Of a stretch of 64,000 nucleotides of DNA, positions 54,305-62,140 are shown piece by piece. The DNA lies in assembly GCA_963737745.1 (NCBI GenBank), contig CAVTTR010000012.1, positions 434,001 through 498,000 on the forward strand, read 5' to 3'. Position 1 is the stretch's first letter. Every line of letters begins with the position of its first letter. Below the pieces are notes generated by a model. It worked only from the letters and a program-made list of their open reading frames with translations. It made no database searches and was not told the origin of the DNA. Both the position numbers and the translations under genes were made by a program. This DNA comes from Bog-473 sp963737745 (lineage in GTDB: Bacteria; Actinomycetota; Acidimicrobiia; Acidimicrobiales; RAAP-2).

Positions 54305-54979
54305 ATGTTGGTGCTCCTGGTTCGGCACGGCCACGCCGCATCCAAGCGGGAATGGCAAGCCGACGACAAGATCCGCCCTCTCGACGAGCAGGGTCTCGTC
54401 GAAGCGGAGGCGCTTGTGCCCTTCGTGGCCTCGTTGGCCCCAGCGCGGATTCTGTCGAGCCCCTTCCTACGGTGCACACAGTCAATGGGTCCCCTCAGCC
54501 AGGCTCTCGGCCTCGAGATCGAGAACTCGGCGAGCTTGACGCCCGAGGCGGGGACAGCAGCCAGAAAGCTCGTGCTGGGAGTTTCCGCCCACGCCTCCGG
54601 CCCCGTCGTCGTGTGCACCCATGGCGAAGTCATCCACGATCTGCAATCGAACTTGGGGAAGCACGCTCCCTCGAACTTCAACGCCCAAGCCCAACGGGAA
54701 AAGGGCTCGATTTGGGTGCTGGAGCGGTCGTCGGGACGATTCGTCAGCGCCCACTACATGGCGCCATCGTGGTGCCTTCCCTCACGCCCGCGGGCCCGAC
54801 GAGGGGGAGAACGAGAGCCGGGGCGACGGTGGGGGCGAGTTCCTGCGTTCGGCTCAGCCGTAATTCGAGTTCAGCTCATCGACTACGGCAATTCCTTGAT
54901 GACGGCTCTCTGCCAGACGGCGGGCCACTCGGCACGCAGTGTGCTGCGGCGCGCACGTTCGCCGGCGATCAGCTGGTGA
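54305..54979 (+). CDS. SixA-like histidine phosphatase
   Basis: LVLLVRHGHAASKREW carries the RHG phosphohistidine motif at the start; RPLDEQGLVEAEAL, ARILSSPFLRCTQSM and VVVCTHGEVIHDLQ complete the family core. SixA-type proteins remove phosphate from phosphohistidine or small phosphoesters and are often beside CHAD or polyphosphate genes, as here. The core ends near residue 155; the remaining 70 residues are low in complexity and overlap the convergent CHAD gene by 97 bp. A different frame ends at 54863, so another frameshift near 54760 is likely and the true stop may be there. Confidence 0.82.
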   Translation: MLVLLVRHGHAASKREWQADDKIRPLDEQGLVEAEALVPFVASLAPARILSSPFLRCTQSMGPLSQALGLEIENSASLTPEAGTAARKLVLGVSAHASGPVVVCTHGEVIHDLQSNLGKHAPSNFNAQAQREKGSIWVLERSSGRFVSAHYMAPSWCLPSRPRARRGGEREPGRRWGRVPAFGSAVIRVQLIDYGNSLMTALCQTAGHSARSVLRRARSPAISW

Positions 54980-56791
54980 ACGACAGTGCCGACTACGGGT
55001 GCTTCGACCGCTGCACGGAGCAGCCACTCCTCGGCGAGCACCGTGTCCTGATGGTCGCCGAGCACCGTTTGCAAGTCCGCCACCGCCGAGGCGAAGCGCA
55101 CGACGTCCGGTCCTAAAAGAGGAGCCGTCGCCTCCGCGGCATAGCGAGAACGCTTGGCCAGAACCCGGACGTGGTGAAGCTTCTCGTCGCTGGGGTCAGG
55201 GCCGAGCACACATACTGCGTCGACCACGCGACGCCACGGCTTCTCCATGATTCTGGTCGCGACCTTCCGCGACGTGCGGCGACTGACCTTCCCCGCCTTG
55301 AGGAATGGCGGGCTAGCGGCCAGAGCTACCAGCGCATCGAGAAGACGGATATATCGCTGCTCGCGTAGGGCAGACATCATGGCCGTGCGCGCCTTCGCCG
55401 ATTCCTGGTCGAGCACACTCAGGAGCCGGTTCACTCCCATGGTCTCCGCATCGGCGTCGGCGAGCGAAGCCACAAGCTTGGTCATGCGAACGGTGAGCAC
55501 ATCGGTATCCCTGACGGCGCCGATCATTTCGCCCAGCCAGCGCAGTTCGGCCCGGAGCGGGTCGGTCCGGGTCTCGTCGAGCAACGACGAGAAGCTGTGG
55601 AGATCTGAACGCAGGCGACGAGTGGCCACACGCAACTTGTGCACTTCCTCTTCGTCACTCCCTAGCCGCGCCCCCGGATCATGACGGATGATCTGCGCCA
55701 CCGAGCGAGCAGTGGAGTGGCAGACCACGTCAATGACCGAAGGCTCGTCGGGCAGCGGGGGGACGACGACCTCGGGCGGCCCTGGTGGCCGGCTCGCCAA
55801 GCGCACGCACCAGCTTGGGCCTCGGTGCCTCGGCTTCACAGCCCGCTTCGATGAGGCGAGCCAACGCAGCATCGAGCACCCGTTGACCTTTGGCGCCATT
55901 TATGTGGAGCTCAACTTCGACCTCTCGAAACCGGCCCGCCTGGCCCGTCTCCCGGGAGACCGAGACCGTGTCATCGACCACTTCGGCCAGGAGCCTCCCG
56001 CTCCCGTCGAGGATCTCGATCGGTTGTCGAACAGTCGTCAGTTGCGCCACCTTTTGGAGCGCCACGGCTCGCGTCGAAGCAAGTACCAACTCGGCCGCCG
56101 GGTCGGGGATGCGATCGGGCGGTCCGTCGAAACGAATCTCGCGGCGCACCAGATCTGACGCCACCCCGCCATCGGGAAGCTTGACCGTCCAGGCGGGACC
56201 GGATTCCCCGCCGCGATGGCGCAACGTGATGCCCGAGCGTGCCAGGCGAAGGTCCGCCGTGTCGTAGTAGATGGCGTCCAGGCGCCTGACGGGTTGCGCC
56301 ACCGCCCTGGTGCCGGGAATGAGTTCGTCCAGGTTCGGCAGGCCGAGCCCGGGCGGGGCCAACAGTTTGGCTTCCCGCTCCACACTCAACTCGGCCGCAC
56401 TGACTGGTTCCTCGGGATCTACTGGCTCCTCGAGCTCACTGGGCCGGGGGACCGGGGAAACGGCCAAGGTCGTCGTTGCTGACCGGTCAGCGTCCGGAAA
56501 GTCGGTGAGATCGACCACCGAATTATCGTCGCCGAAAATATTGGGAACGTAGTCATCCGCGGCCCAGTCATTCTCCCAGCGGATCCCGTCGAGCAGATAT
56601 CGGAACTGATAGGAGCGTCCGCCTTCGAGATGCACCGTCAGGAGAAATCCCTCTTCGATCCTGTCCATCACATGTTGGTCAGGCGACCAGTTGTTCCATT
56701 CGCCGCAAATGGCGGCGCGGTGGGCGCCGACCGCCTCGGGCAGGGAAAACGTGACAGCCACCAGGCCACCGTGGTCCCTTGCCTTGATCAT
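54883..56791 (-). CDS. CBM48-CYTH-CHAD fusion protein (one frameshift)
   Basis: About 635 residues from ATG 56791 with a GGAGGA site. Residues 5-100 are an AMPK/isoamylase-type glycogen-binding domain (AICGEWNNWSPDQHVMDRIE, YQFRYLLDGIRWENDW, VPNIFGDDNSVVDL). After an acidic linker comes CYTH (VEREAKLL gives the ExExK motif; RLDAIYYDTADLRLARSG, LRHRGGES). The frame then ends early; removing one base from the G6 run at 55757-55762 joins it to PPLPDEPSVIDVV and a full CHAD domain (VHKLRVATRRLRSDLHSF, HHVRVLAKRSRYAAEAT). CYTH-CHAD proteins bind or process polyphosphate; joining a glycogen-binding module is unusual. Confidence 0.85.
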
Positions 56792-56907
56792 CGTTCCTCC
56801 GCCGCTGGCCGAATCCTGCGGTGGCCATTGTCGCGCGCCGCCCGACGCCGGGTCGCGGTGCCGCCGACCCGGTTCGGGCTGACGCCGGCCTGCCGCCACT
56901 GCGGGCG

Positions 56908-56933
56908 GTTTTGAGGCCGGGTCCCCTGGGTAC
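56908..56933 (+). promoter_or_regulatory. SigB/SigF-type promoter of the small acidic protein gene
   Basis: GTTT (56908-56911), a 16-base spacer and GGGTAC (56928-56933) match the actinobacterial SigF/SigB consensus GTTT-N15-17-GGGTAY. The gene starts 64 bp downstream at 56998. Confidence 0.6.
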
Positions 56934-56957
56934 CCAAGAGTGCAGGTCGAATGCTCT

Positions 56958-56989
56958 GTCGACCGACAATGAGGTCGACCGATAATGAG
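56958..56989. repeat. 16-bp tandem duplication in the leader
   Basis: GTCGACCGACAATGAG at 56958-56973 and GTCGACCGATAATGAG at 56974-56989, one mismatch. It lies between the predicted promoter and the AGGAGG site of the small acidic protein gene. Confidence 0.8.
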
Positions 56990-56997
56990 GAGGACAT

Positions 56998-57216
56998 ATG
57001 GAAGGCGACACCGAACCCACGGAGGCAACCCTCGACGCCGAGCGTCTTGAGGCTTCGCAGGCGCACACGGCCGATCGGCCTCCTACCGACGAAGAAGTGG
57101 CGAAGGCGGATGAATCCAAAGAGAAGTTCAAAGGGGATGAAGCCGAAGTCGCCGAGCACTACAAGGAGATGTCGGACATCGGCGCCAACGTCAAGGGAGA
57201 GGGCGCCATCGAGTAG
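56998..57216 (+). CDS. Small acidic protein, conserved in actinobacteria
   Basis: 72 residues, MEGDTEPTEATLDAERLEAS to VKGEGAIE. It starts at ATG 56998 with an AGGAGG site. The C-terminal part EVAEHYKEMSDIGANVKGEG has the look of a small conserved actinobacterial family, mostly without known function. No hydrophobic segment; probably soluble and partly disordered. The SigF-like promoter upstream and the following sigma operon suggest it is a stress-induced protein. Confidence 0.7.
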   Translation: MEGDTEPTEATLDAERLEASQAHTADRPPTDEEVAKADESKEKFKGDEAEVAEHYKEMSDIGANVKGEGAIE

Positions 57217-57256
57217 CTGACGGAGGGGATCCACCGGCTCGACAGGGTGCAACCCG

Positions 57257-57282
57257 GTTTGAGGATTTTTTAAACGGGGTAA
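57257..57282 (+). promoter_or_regulatory. SigB/SigF-type promoter of the stress sigma operon
   Basis: GTTT (57257-57260), 16 bases and GGGTAA (57277-57282), ending nine bases before GTG 57292. The spacing implies transcription starts at or very near the start codon. It would let the sigma factor encoded in the operon drive its own genes. The region also pairs as a hairpin (ACCCGGTTT with AAACGGGGT, one mismatch). Confidence 0.6.
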
Positions 57283-57291
57283 GCCCGGGGT

Positions 57292-57726
57292 GTGCCAAGC
57301 GGGACACACTCAACGGGGGCCGGTGCTTCCTCGCCTTCGACCGAACACTCCGATACCACTCGCTCCGATAACGAGGCGGCGTCTCCTTTGTCCTCTGACA
57401 GTCATGACGCCGACCTCCCGGTTCTCGAAGTCTCGGGTGAGCTTGACCTGGCCATTGCTCCATGGCTCCGCGACCAGCTCGATGCCCTCTTCGTCGGTGG
57501 AGCCAGCTCGTTACTCGTGGATCTTTCCGCCGCTACTTTTTTGGATTCGACTGCGCTCGGGGTGCTTGTCGGAGCGCTGAATCGATGCCACGAACTGGGC
57601 GGCGGCATCCATTTAGTGGTGACCGAACCGCAGATTCTCCGGGTACTGACCATTACAGGCCTCAGTCAGTCATTCACGTTGCACAAAGACCGGGCAGAAC
57701 TTCTCGATCCAGGAGCAGAGCAATGA
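57292..57726 (+). CDS. STAS anti-sigma-factor antagonist of the stress sigma operon
   Basis: 144 residues from GTG 57292. A 40-residue polar N-terminal extension precedes the STAS core: LPVLEVSGELDLAIAPWL and ATFLDSTALGVLVGAL, with the phosphorylatable serine of DST present. The stop overlaps the ATG of the kinase gene (57723). Order STAS, HATPase, sigma is that of rsbV-rsbW-sigB. The start codon is just downstream of the predicted promoter, with no ribosome site, so it may be leaderless. Confidence 0.88.
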   Translation: MPSGTHSTGAGASSPSTEHSDTTRSDNEAASPLSSDSHDADLPVLEVSGELDLAIAPWLRDQLDALFVGGASSLLVDLSAATFLDSTALGVLVGALNRCHELGGGIHLVVTEPQILRVLTITGLSQSFTLHKDRAELLDPGAEQ

Positions 57727-58211
57727 AGGCAACGACCAATCAGGACCTCTGGACGGCGGAGCGAGAGGTCATCGAGATTTCCTTCCCGGGCTCGGTCGAC
57801 TTCGTCGTCATCGCTCGTTTCACTGCCGCCACCGTTGGGGCGCGAGCAGGCTTTGACCTCAATGAAATCGATGACCTGCGGCTGGCGGTGGACGAACTCA
57901 GCATCTCGTTCGGTCCCCTGAACGCCGACTCGTGTCTCCGGTACGAGTTTGTGCGGGACGGCGACACGGTGTCGGTTCGGTGTGCACGCGAGCCCGTGCA
58001 GAGCCAAGCCGGGGTGAGCCATGCACCTGGGTCCGGGCCGACCGCCGAGGGACAATCCGGCAACTCCGAGCAGGACCTGGCGAACTGGTTACAGGCTCGT
58101 GAGCTTTCGGCAATCCTTCTCGACGAACTCGTCACCTCCCATGGTCGCGAGATCGACGATGGTCGCTCCATTGCATGGCTTAGGAAGCGGCGCGGCGAGG
58201 ATGCGGGATGA
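57723..58211 (+). CDS. HATPase-type anti-sigma factor (RsbW-like), N box altered
   Basis: 162 residues from ATG 57723. VDFVVIARFTAATVGARAGF and EIDDLRLAVDELSISFGPL correspond to the first helix and N box of GHKL anti-sigma kinases. The N box asparagine is replaced (ELSIS instead of ExxxN), and G1 and G2 glycine motifs are hard to find. It ends SIAWLRKRRG. By position it should hold the sigma factor encoded next, with which it overlaps by 4 bp. Whether it still binds ATP and phosphorylates STAS proteins is doubtful. Confidence 0.8.
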   Translation: MKATTNQDLWTAEREVIEISFPGSVDFVVIARFTAATVGARAGFDLNEIDDLRLAVDELSISFGPLNADSCLRYEFVRDGDTVSVRCAREPVQSQAGVSHAPGSGPTAEGQSGNSEQDLANWLQARELSAILLDELVTSHGREIDDGRSIAWLRKRRGEDAG

Positions 58212-58975
58212 ATGCCCCGGTGGTGGCTCTCGACTCCCGCGATTCCAACGGCCCTCGCGGAGCAAACGCGGAACGGTCGGAACGAGACGAACTCGTTACG
58301 TCGCACCTTGGTCTGGCCCACCAGCTGGCCCGGCGCTTCGCCAACCGCGGCGAAACGCATGACGACCTCGTGCAGGTGGCGTCGCTCGCATTAGTGAAAG
58401 CGGCTGAGCGCTTTGATCCCGAACGAGGAATCATGTTCAGCACGTTTGCTGCGGCCAGCATCATCGGCGAACTGAAGCGGCATTTCCGCGACCGAGGTTG
58501 GGCCATTCGGGCCCCGCGACGATTGCAAGAGTTACTCCTCGAGATCGGCAGCACCGTGGAATCACTCAGCCAGGAATTGGGCCGTGCCCCGACGGTGCCC
58601 GAACTGGCCCAAGCCATCAACGCACCGGAGGCGGACGTGCTCGAGGCCCTCGAAGCCGGCCAGAGCTACCGCACGTCCTCTCTTGACGCCCCTCTCGTCG
58701 AGGGACAGACCATGGGGGACTCGCTGGGTTCCGAAGATGACGGCTTCAGCCGGGTGGACCATCATTCGGCGCTCGCCATGGCCATGAAGACGCTTTCGCC
58801 CCGCGATCGGATGATCGTTCACCTGCGCTTCGTCGAAGGCTTGAGCCAATCGCAAATCGCGGCCCAACTCGGTGTCAGTCAGATGCAGATAAGCCGTTTG
58901 TTGGCAGCCAATCTCCGGCAACTCAGGATCAACATGGATCCCAAGGAAGATGCTCCACATTTCTCACAGCAGTAA
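58208..58975 (+). CDS. SigB/SigF-type RNA polymerase sigma factor
   Basis: 255 residues. Region 2: LVTSHLGLAHQLARRFANRG, DLVQVASLALVKAAERFDPE, FSTFAAASIIGELKRHFRD. Region 3: RAPRRLQELLLEIGSTVESL. Region 4: LSPRDRMIVHLRFVEGLSQS and AAQLGVSQMQISRLLAANL. This is the group 3 stress/sporulation sigma type. It overlaps the kinase gene and should be controlled by partner switching. It probably recognises the GTTT/GGGTA-type sites seen nearby. Confidence 0.92.
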   Translation: MNAPVVALDSRDSNGPRGANAERSERDELVTSHLGLAHQLARRFANRGETHDDLVQVASLALVKAAERFDPERGIMFSTFAAASIIGELKRHFRDRGWAIRAPRRLQELLLEIGSTVESLSQELGRAPTVPELAQAINAPEADVLEALEAGQSYRTSSLDAPLVEGQTMGDSLGSEDDGFSRVDHHSALAMAMKTLSPRDRMIVHLRFVEGLSQSQIAAQLGVSQMQISRLLAANLRQLRINMDPKEDAPHFSQQ

Positions 58976-58986
58976 GAATTCACGAA

Positions 58987-59011
58987 GTTTTCCTCGCATT
59001 CGAAAGGGTTA
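58987..59011 (+). promoter_or_regulatory. SigB/SigF-type promoter of a lone STAS gene
   Basis: GTTT (58987-58990), 15 bases and GGGTTA (59006-59011), nine bases before GTG 59021. The distance to the start codon is the same as for the 57257 promoter. Confidence 0.5.
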
Positions 59012-59020
59012 ACACGAGCC

Positions 59021-59485
59021 GTGGGGGCAACCGGACGTCGTGCCATGCATCGTGCCGCTCGGCTCGTAGGAGAGTTACCGACCGCGGCGACAACTGACTC
59101 AGCCACAACCGACTCAGCCACAACCGACGCCGCCGACATGGGCCCGAACCTCCATGTGGAACTGCAGGCTTTGGACGGTGCATGTCGGCTCACCCTGGAC
59201 GGACACCTGAACGCCACCACTCTGGCTGTCCTGGAGGCGCAGGTCGACTTCCTGGGACTCATTCCCTGTCACGACGTCATCGTTGACTTGTCTCTCCTCA
59301 CCGAGCTCGACGGAGTCGGAGCCAACGTCCTCCTCGGCCTTTACTATTACGTCGTGGCTCGGGGAGGCGTCTTCCGCGTGACGGGTGCAATCGATGAGGT
59401 ATCCACCATTCTGCGATCCGTGAGCGATGAAATGACGCCACTCAGTGGCTCTCCGGGTGCGGCTCTCGGCGGTAGTGCGCGTTAG
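59021..59485 (+). CDS. STAS-domain protein lacking the phosphorylation serine
   Basis: 154 residues from GTG 59021. After a Thr/Asp/Ser-rich stretch (TTDSATTDSATTDAA, from 15-bp repeats), the STAS fold appears: HVELQALDGACRLTLDGHLN, VIVDLSLLTELDGVGANVLL. The usual DSSG is DGVG, so the regulatory serine is missing. It could be a constitutive binder of an anti-sigma factor or have lost that role. ATG 59045 is an alternative start. Confidence 0.75.
   Translation: MGATGRRAMHRAARLVGELPTAATTDSATTDSATTDAADMGPNLHVELQALDGACRLTLDGHLNATTLAVLEAQVDFLGLIPCHDVIVDLSLLTELDGVGANVLLGLYYYVVARGGVFRVTGAIDEVSTILRSVSDEMTPLSGSPGAALGGSAR
59090..59134. repeat. Three 15-bp repeats inside the STAS gene
   Basis: ACAACTGACTCAGCC, ACAACCGACTCAGCC and ACAACCGACGCCGCC in tandem. 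They encode the Thr-Thr-Asp-Ser-Ala linker and keep the frame. Confidence 0.8.
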
Positions 59486-59513
59486 TCACGTGCACGCCAC
59501 CCGAATCTTCTCC

Positions 59514-59538
59514 GTTTGACAGGCCTCTTCCGGGGAAC
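59514..59538 (+). promoter_or_regulatory. Possible SigB/SigF-type promoter of the HTH gene
   Basis: GTTT (59514-59517), 15 bases and GGGAAC (59533-59538); the -10 differs from GGGTAC at one base. The gene starts at 59604. Confidence 0.35.
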
Positions 59539-59603
59539 AATCCGAGTACCGATCGAGTGGTTGTCAACCGACGATCCATCAGGGAACATGAGGAGTGGAG
59601 GCG

Positions 59604-59987
59604 ATGGCGGAGGAGGCGAACATCGAAGAGGATCCTGTCCTCGATGCCCTGACCGGCCTTTCCGAAGCCGCCGCAGCGGGAGCCAGTGATCTGAACGAGC
59701 TCAACGGGGACCTGGCGGAGATCCGCCAAAGCAGACTGGAAGGGTCCTCATGGCGGCACATCATCGCTCACACTTCGGCCCCCAAGTCCTTGTCCCTCAT
59801 GACGAAGCTGATCGCCGACCTGGCACTCGCGTGCGGTGGCTTCCGTCGAGCCTTGGCCCACGGTCTTCGGCGCGAGGGCCTGCAGGTCACTGAGATCGCC
59901 GCCATCTTCAAGGTTTCTCGTCAGCGTATCGGGGCACTCATTCGTACCTCGGATTCGGGCGAAGCGAGTGACCGAACTGCAAGGTGA
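59604..59987 (+). CDS. Small protein with a helix-turn-helix
   Basis: 127 residues from ATG 59604 with an AGGAG site (GTG 59595 is possible). Helical N-terminus (DPVLDALTGLSEAAAAGASD, LNGDLAEIRQSRLEGSS), then LQVTEIAAIFKVSRQRIGAL near the C-terminus, a clear HTH. Probably a transcription regulator or phage-type DNA-binding protein tied to the stress regulon. Target unknown. Confidence 0.7.
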   Translation: MAEEANIEEDPVLDALTGLSEAAAAGASDLNELNGDLAEIRQSRLEGSSWRHIIAHTSAPKSLSLMTKLIADLALACGGFRRALAHGLRREGLQVTEIAAIFKVSRQRIGALIRTSDSGEASDRTAR

Positions 59988-60084
59988 GACCGAAGAGTTG
60001 AGCCTGTAAGTCAAGTTAACAAGTGCGACTCTGCGAGTTGCATTTGTAACCAAGGTGCGCCCACTCGGGCCGTATGCTCGCCCC

Positions 60085-60839
60085 ATGACGCTCAGCGCAG
60101 AAGGAGCACGGATCATCGGTTCTTTGGTCGAGAAGGACCTGACCACTCCCGATCAGTATCCGCTGACAATAAAGTCCCTTCTGGCCGCTTGTAATCAGGC
60201 TTCGAATAGGGACCCTGTCGTGACGTACGACGAGCTAACGGTGATGTCCACTCTGGACTCCCTCAAGTCCCAGCGTCTCGTTCGCTTCGTCCTCCCATCC
60301 CATGGTCGCAGCGCTGTTCGTTATCGCCATGTGCTTCCCGAAGCGTGGGCACTTGACCAACGACAATGCGCGCTCGTTGCGGTCCTTTTGCTCCGCGGCC
60401 CGCAGACTGTGGGCGAGCTCAGAAGCCGCACGGAGCGCATGACGAGCTTCGACAGTCTCGACGAGGTGGAGCACGAGCTTCGATTTCTTTCCACCGTTGA
60501 GGGGCCCTTGGCTATCAGCCTCGGTCGAAAACCCGGTCAGAAAGAAGAACGATGGATATGTCCGCTTGTCGTGCCCTCCCCTGCTGCGGGATCCGGGCCC
60601 GAAATCGGCGTCCTCGGCGTTGATGGCGGCGTCGTAATGGCGGCGTTGACGTCGGCGACAGCGTCGGAGTGGGAGACGGAGTCGGTAGTGGGAGAGTCGG
60701 TGTCGGTCTCGGTGGCGGGGCTTTGGCGGCTCCCCATGACGGCCTCAATGACCTTCGTTCTGACGTAGTCGCACTCCGCGCAGAGGTCGCCGAGTTGCGC
60801 CGCGAGGTGGGTGAATTGCGAGAGAGCCTCGGAGGGTGA
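60085..60839 (+). CDS. YceH/DUF480-type protein (frameshift near the C-terminus)
   Basis: Starts at ATG 60085 (MTLSAEGARIIGSLVEKDLT). The tandem winged-helix region is clear: TTPDQYPLTIKSLLAACNQA, SQRLVRFVLPSHGRSAVRYR and QCALVAVLLLRGPQTVGELR. In the first frame the end turns into VAGLWRLPMTASMT and stops at 60766. The family's C-terminal coiled coil (DLRSDVVALRAEVAELRREV) is in another frame and ends at TGA 60837, so a base is probably missing between 60624 and 60765. Role of the family is not well defined. Confidence 0.82.
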
Positions 60840-60865
60840 CTGCCTCCTGCGCTGCTAGGAGGCAG
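60840..60865 (+). terminator. Hairpin after the YceH-like gene
   Basis: CTGCCTCCT and AGGAGGCAG form a perfect 9-bp stem with an 8-base loop, immediately after the TGA at 60837. It supports that stop as the true gene end. No U run. Confidence 0.55.
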
Positions 60866-61040
60866 CACGTCTGGCCCGAGGGCGGAACTCCTCTCTTAGG
60901 GTATTAAGTCACATTCGGCCTTACTCCCGGATGGCAACCGTCACGAACCCAGCGCGCAACTCCTAGGGCAGAAGCTGCCCCCACTGACACCGGGTCAGCA
61001 ACGCTCGAACAAATCGGCGTTGAGCGAGAAGGAGGTCACC

Positions 61041-61511
61041 GTGAACTCTGCGGCGGATTTCAAGAGTTGTGCCGATTTCCTGGGAGACATACCTGCCTTT
61101 TCCCACTATGCCAAAGAGGTCCTCGAGGACTTCGTGAGCCACGTGCCATTCAGGATGCATGTTGCGGCAGGGAAGAAGCTTTGCCGGCAGACGCGATCTG
61201 ATGAGAACCTTTACGTGTTGATTTCAGGGTCCGCCTCGCTCGACGCAGGCGATGGCGTGCGTATCAGCCTCGAAGCCGGGGACTACTTCGGAAGAACTCC
61301 AGGCCATAACCATGCGATCAACGCGACGGTGGTTGCCAACGAAGACGTCGAGGTCCTCGTCATGCGACCCGCAGAAGTCCTCCAGCTTGAGATGGCGGCC
61401 TCTCGCTATCGTCACCCCTCCAGGGTCGACTGGCACAGCGACCGTGATGAAGTGGCCGATCCTGCACCGCAGAGCCCTCGGCGCCGTCAACACGCTCTCG
61501 TGGCGCACTAG
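61041..61511 (+). CDS. Cyclic-nucleotide-binding domain protein
   Basis: 156 residues from GTG 61041 with a strong AAGGAGG site. FLGDIPAFSHYAKEVLEDFV is the usual first helix of CNB domains, followed by MHVAAGKKLCRQTRSDENLY, VLISGSASLDAGDGVRISLE and AGDYFGRTPGHNHAINATVV. The phosphate-binding cassette is not a perfect match, so ligand binding is uncertain. No output domain is attached; the C-terminal 25 residues are polar. Confidence 0.75.
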   Translation: MNSAADFKSCADFLGDIPAFSHYAKEVLEDFVSHVPFRMHVAAGKKLCRQTRSDENLYVLISGSASLDAGDGVRISLEAGDYFGRTPGHNHAINATVVANEDVEVLVMRPAEVLQLEMAASRYRHPSRVDWHSDRDEVADPAPQSPRRRQHALVAH

Positions 61512-61722
61512 GACTCTGTACCCCGTCGACGGATCCGATCATCATCGGGATCCACGGCGACGTGGTTGCACCGCCCCGGCCAATTGTTTTCGAACAACCG
61601 ACCGCGCCGCATCGTTTTTTAAAACGAAGTGCCGCGGATCTCTTCGCTCCGGGGCAGCTCCACAATCGGGGCGATCACGCAGCTGGCCCGTTCAGCGAGT
61701 GACAACGATCTCGAACGGCGCT
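61512..61722. other. 211-bp intergenic region with two small hairpins
   Basis: TTGTT-TTCG-AACAA (about 61584-61597) and TCGTTTT-TT-AAAACGA (61612-61627) can pair. They may form a terminator between the convergent CNB and STAS genes. Confidence 0.45.
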
Positions 61723-62067
61723 CTACCTCTCTTCGTTTGCGGGCACGATGTCGAGGATGGCGTCGAGACCAGTTATTTCGAAAAGCCGTCTGACCGAGGA
61801 CGGCGGAGCGAAGATGGTCAGGCTCCCGCCCGAGTGCTGCAACCTCTTGTGCTCGGTCACAATCACGCTGAGGCCCGTGGAATCCATGAATGAAACCTTT
61901 GCCAGATCCAGGACGACGTGCTCGACGTCCTGCATCTCAAGGTCGGAAAGCTGGTCATAAAGCAGCGTGGCTGTCGAGGCATCGAGCTCCCCCGACAGTG
62001 TGACCAGCGTGCGGTCATCACCAACTTGTACATCGATCCCTAATGGATCCCCTGGATCTTCAGTCAT
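61723..62067 (-). CDS. STAS anti-sigma-factor antagonist
   Basis: 114 residues. LVTLSGELDASTATLLYDQL and VVLDLAKVSFMDSTGLSVIV give the full STAS pattern with the phosphorylatable serine (DSTG). LQHSGGSLTIFAPPSSVRRL and EITGLDAILDIVP finish the fold. Convergent with the CNB gene. It is one of five STAS genes in the window and has no kinase gene next to it. Confidence 0.88.
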   Translation of the reverse strand: MTEDPGDPLGIDVQVGDDRTLVTLSGELDASTATLLYDQLSDLEMQDVEHVVLDLAKVSFMDSTGLSVIVTEHKRLQHSGGSLTIFAPPSSVRRLFEITGLDAILDIVPANEER

Positions 62068-62140
62068 CGACGAGACACTACCGAGAGTTCCGGTCCAGAG
62101 TGAAAACCTGCTCCACCAGAACCTTTAGGTCTGAGATCGA

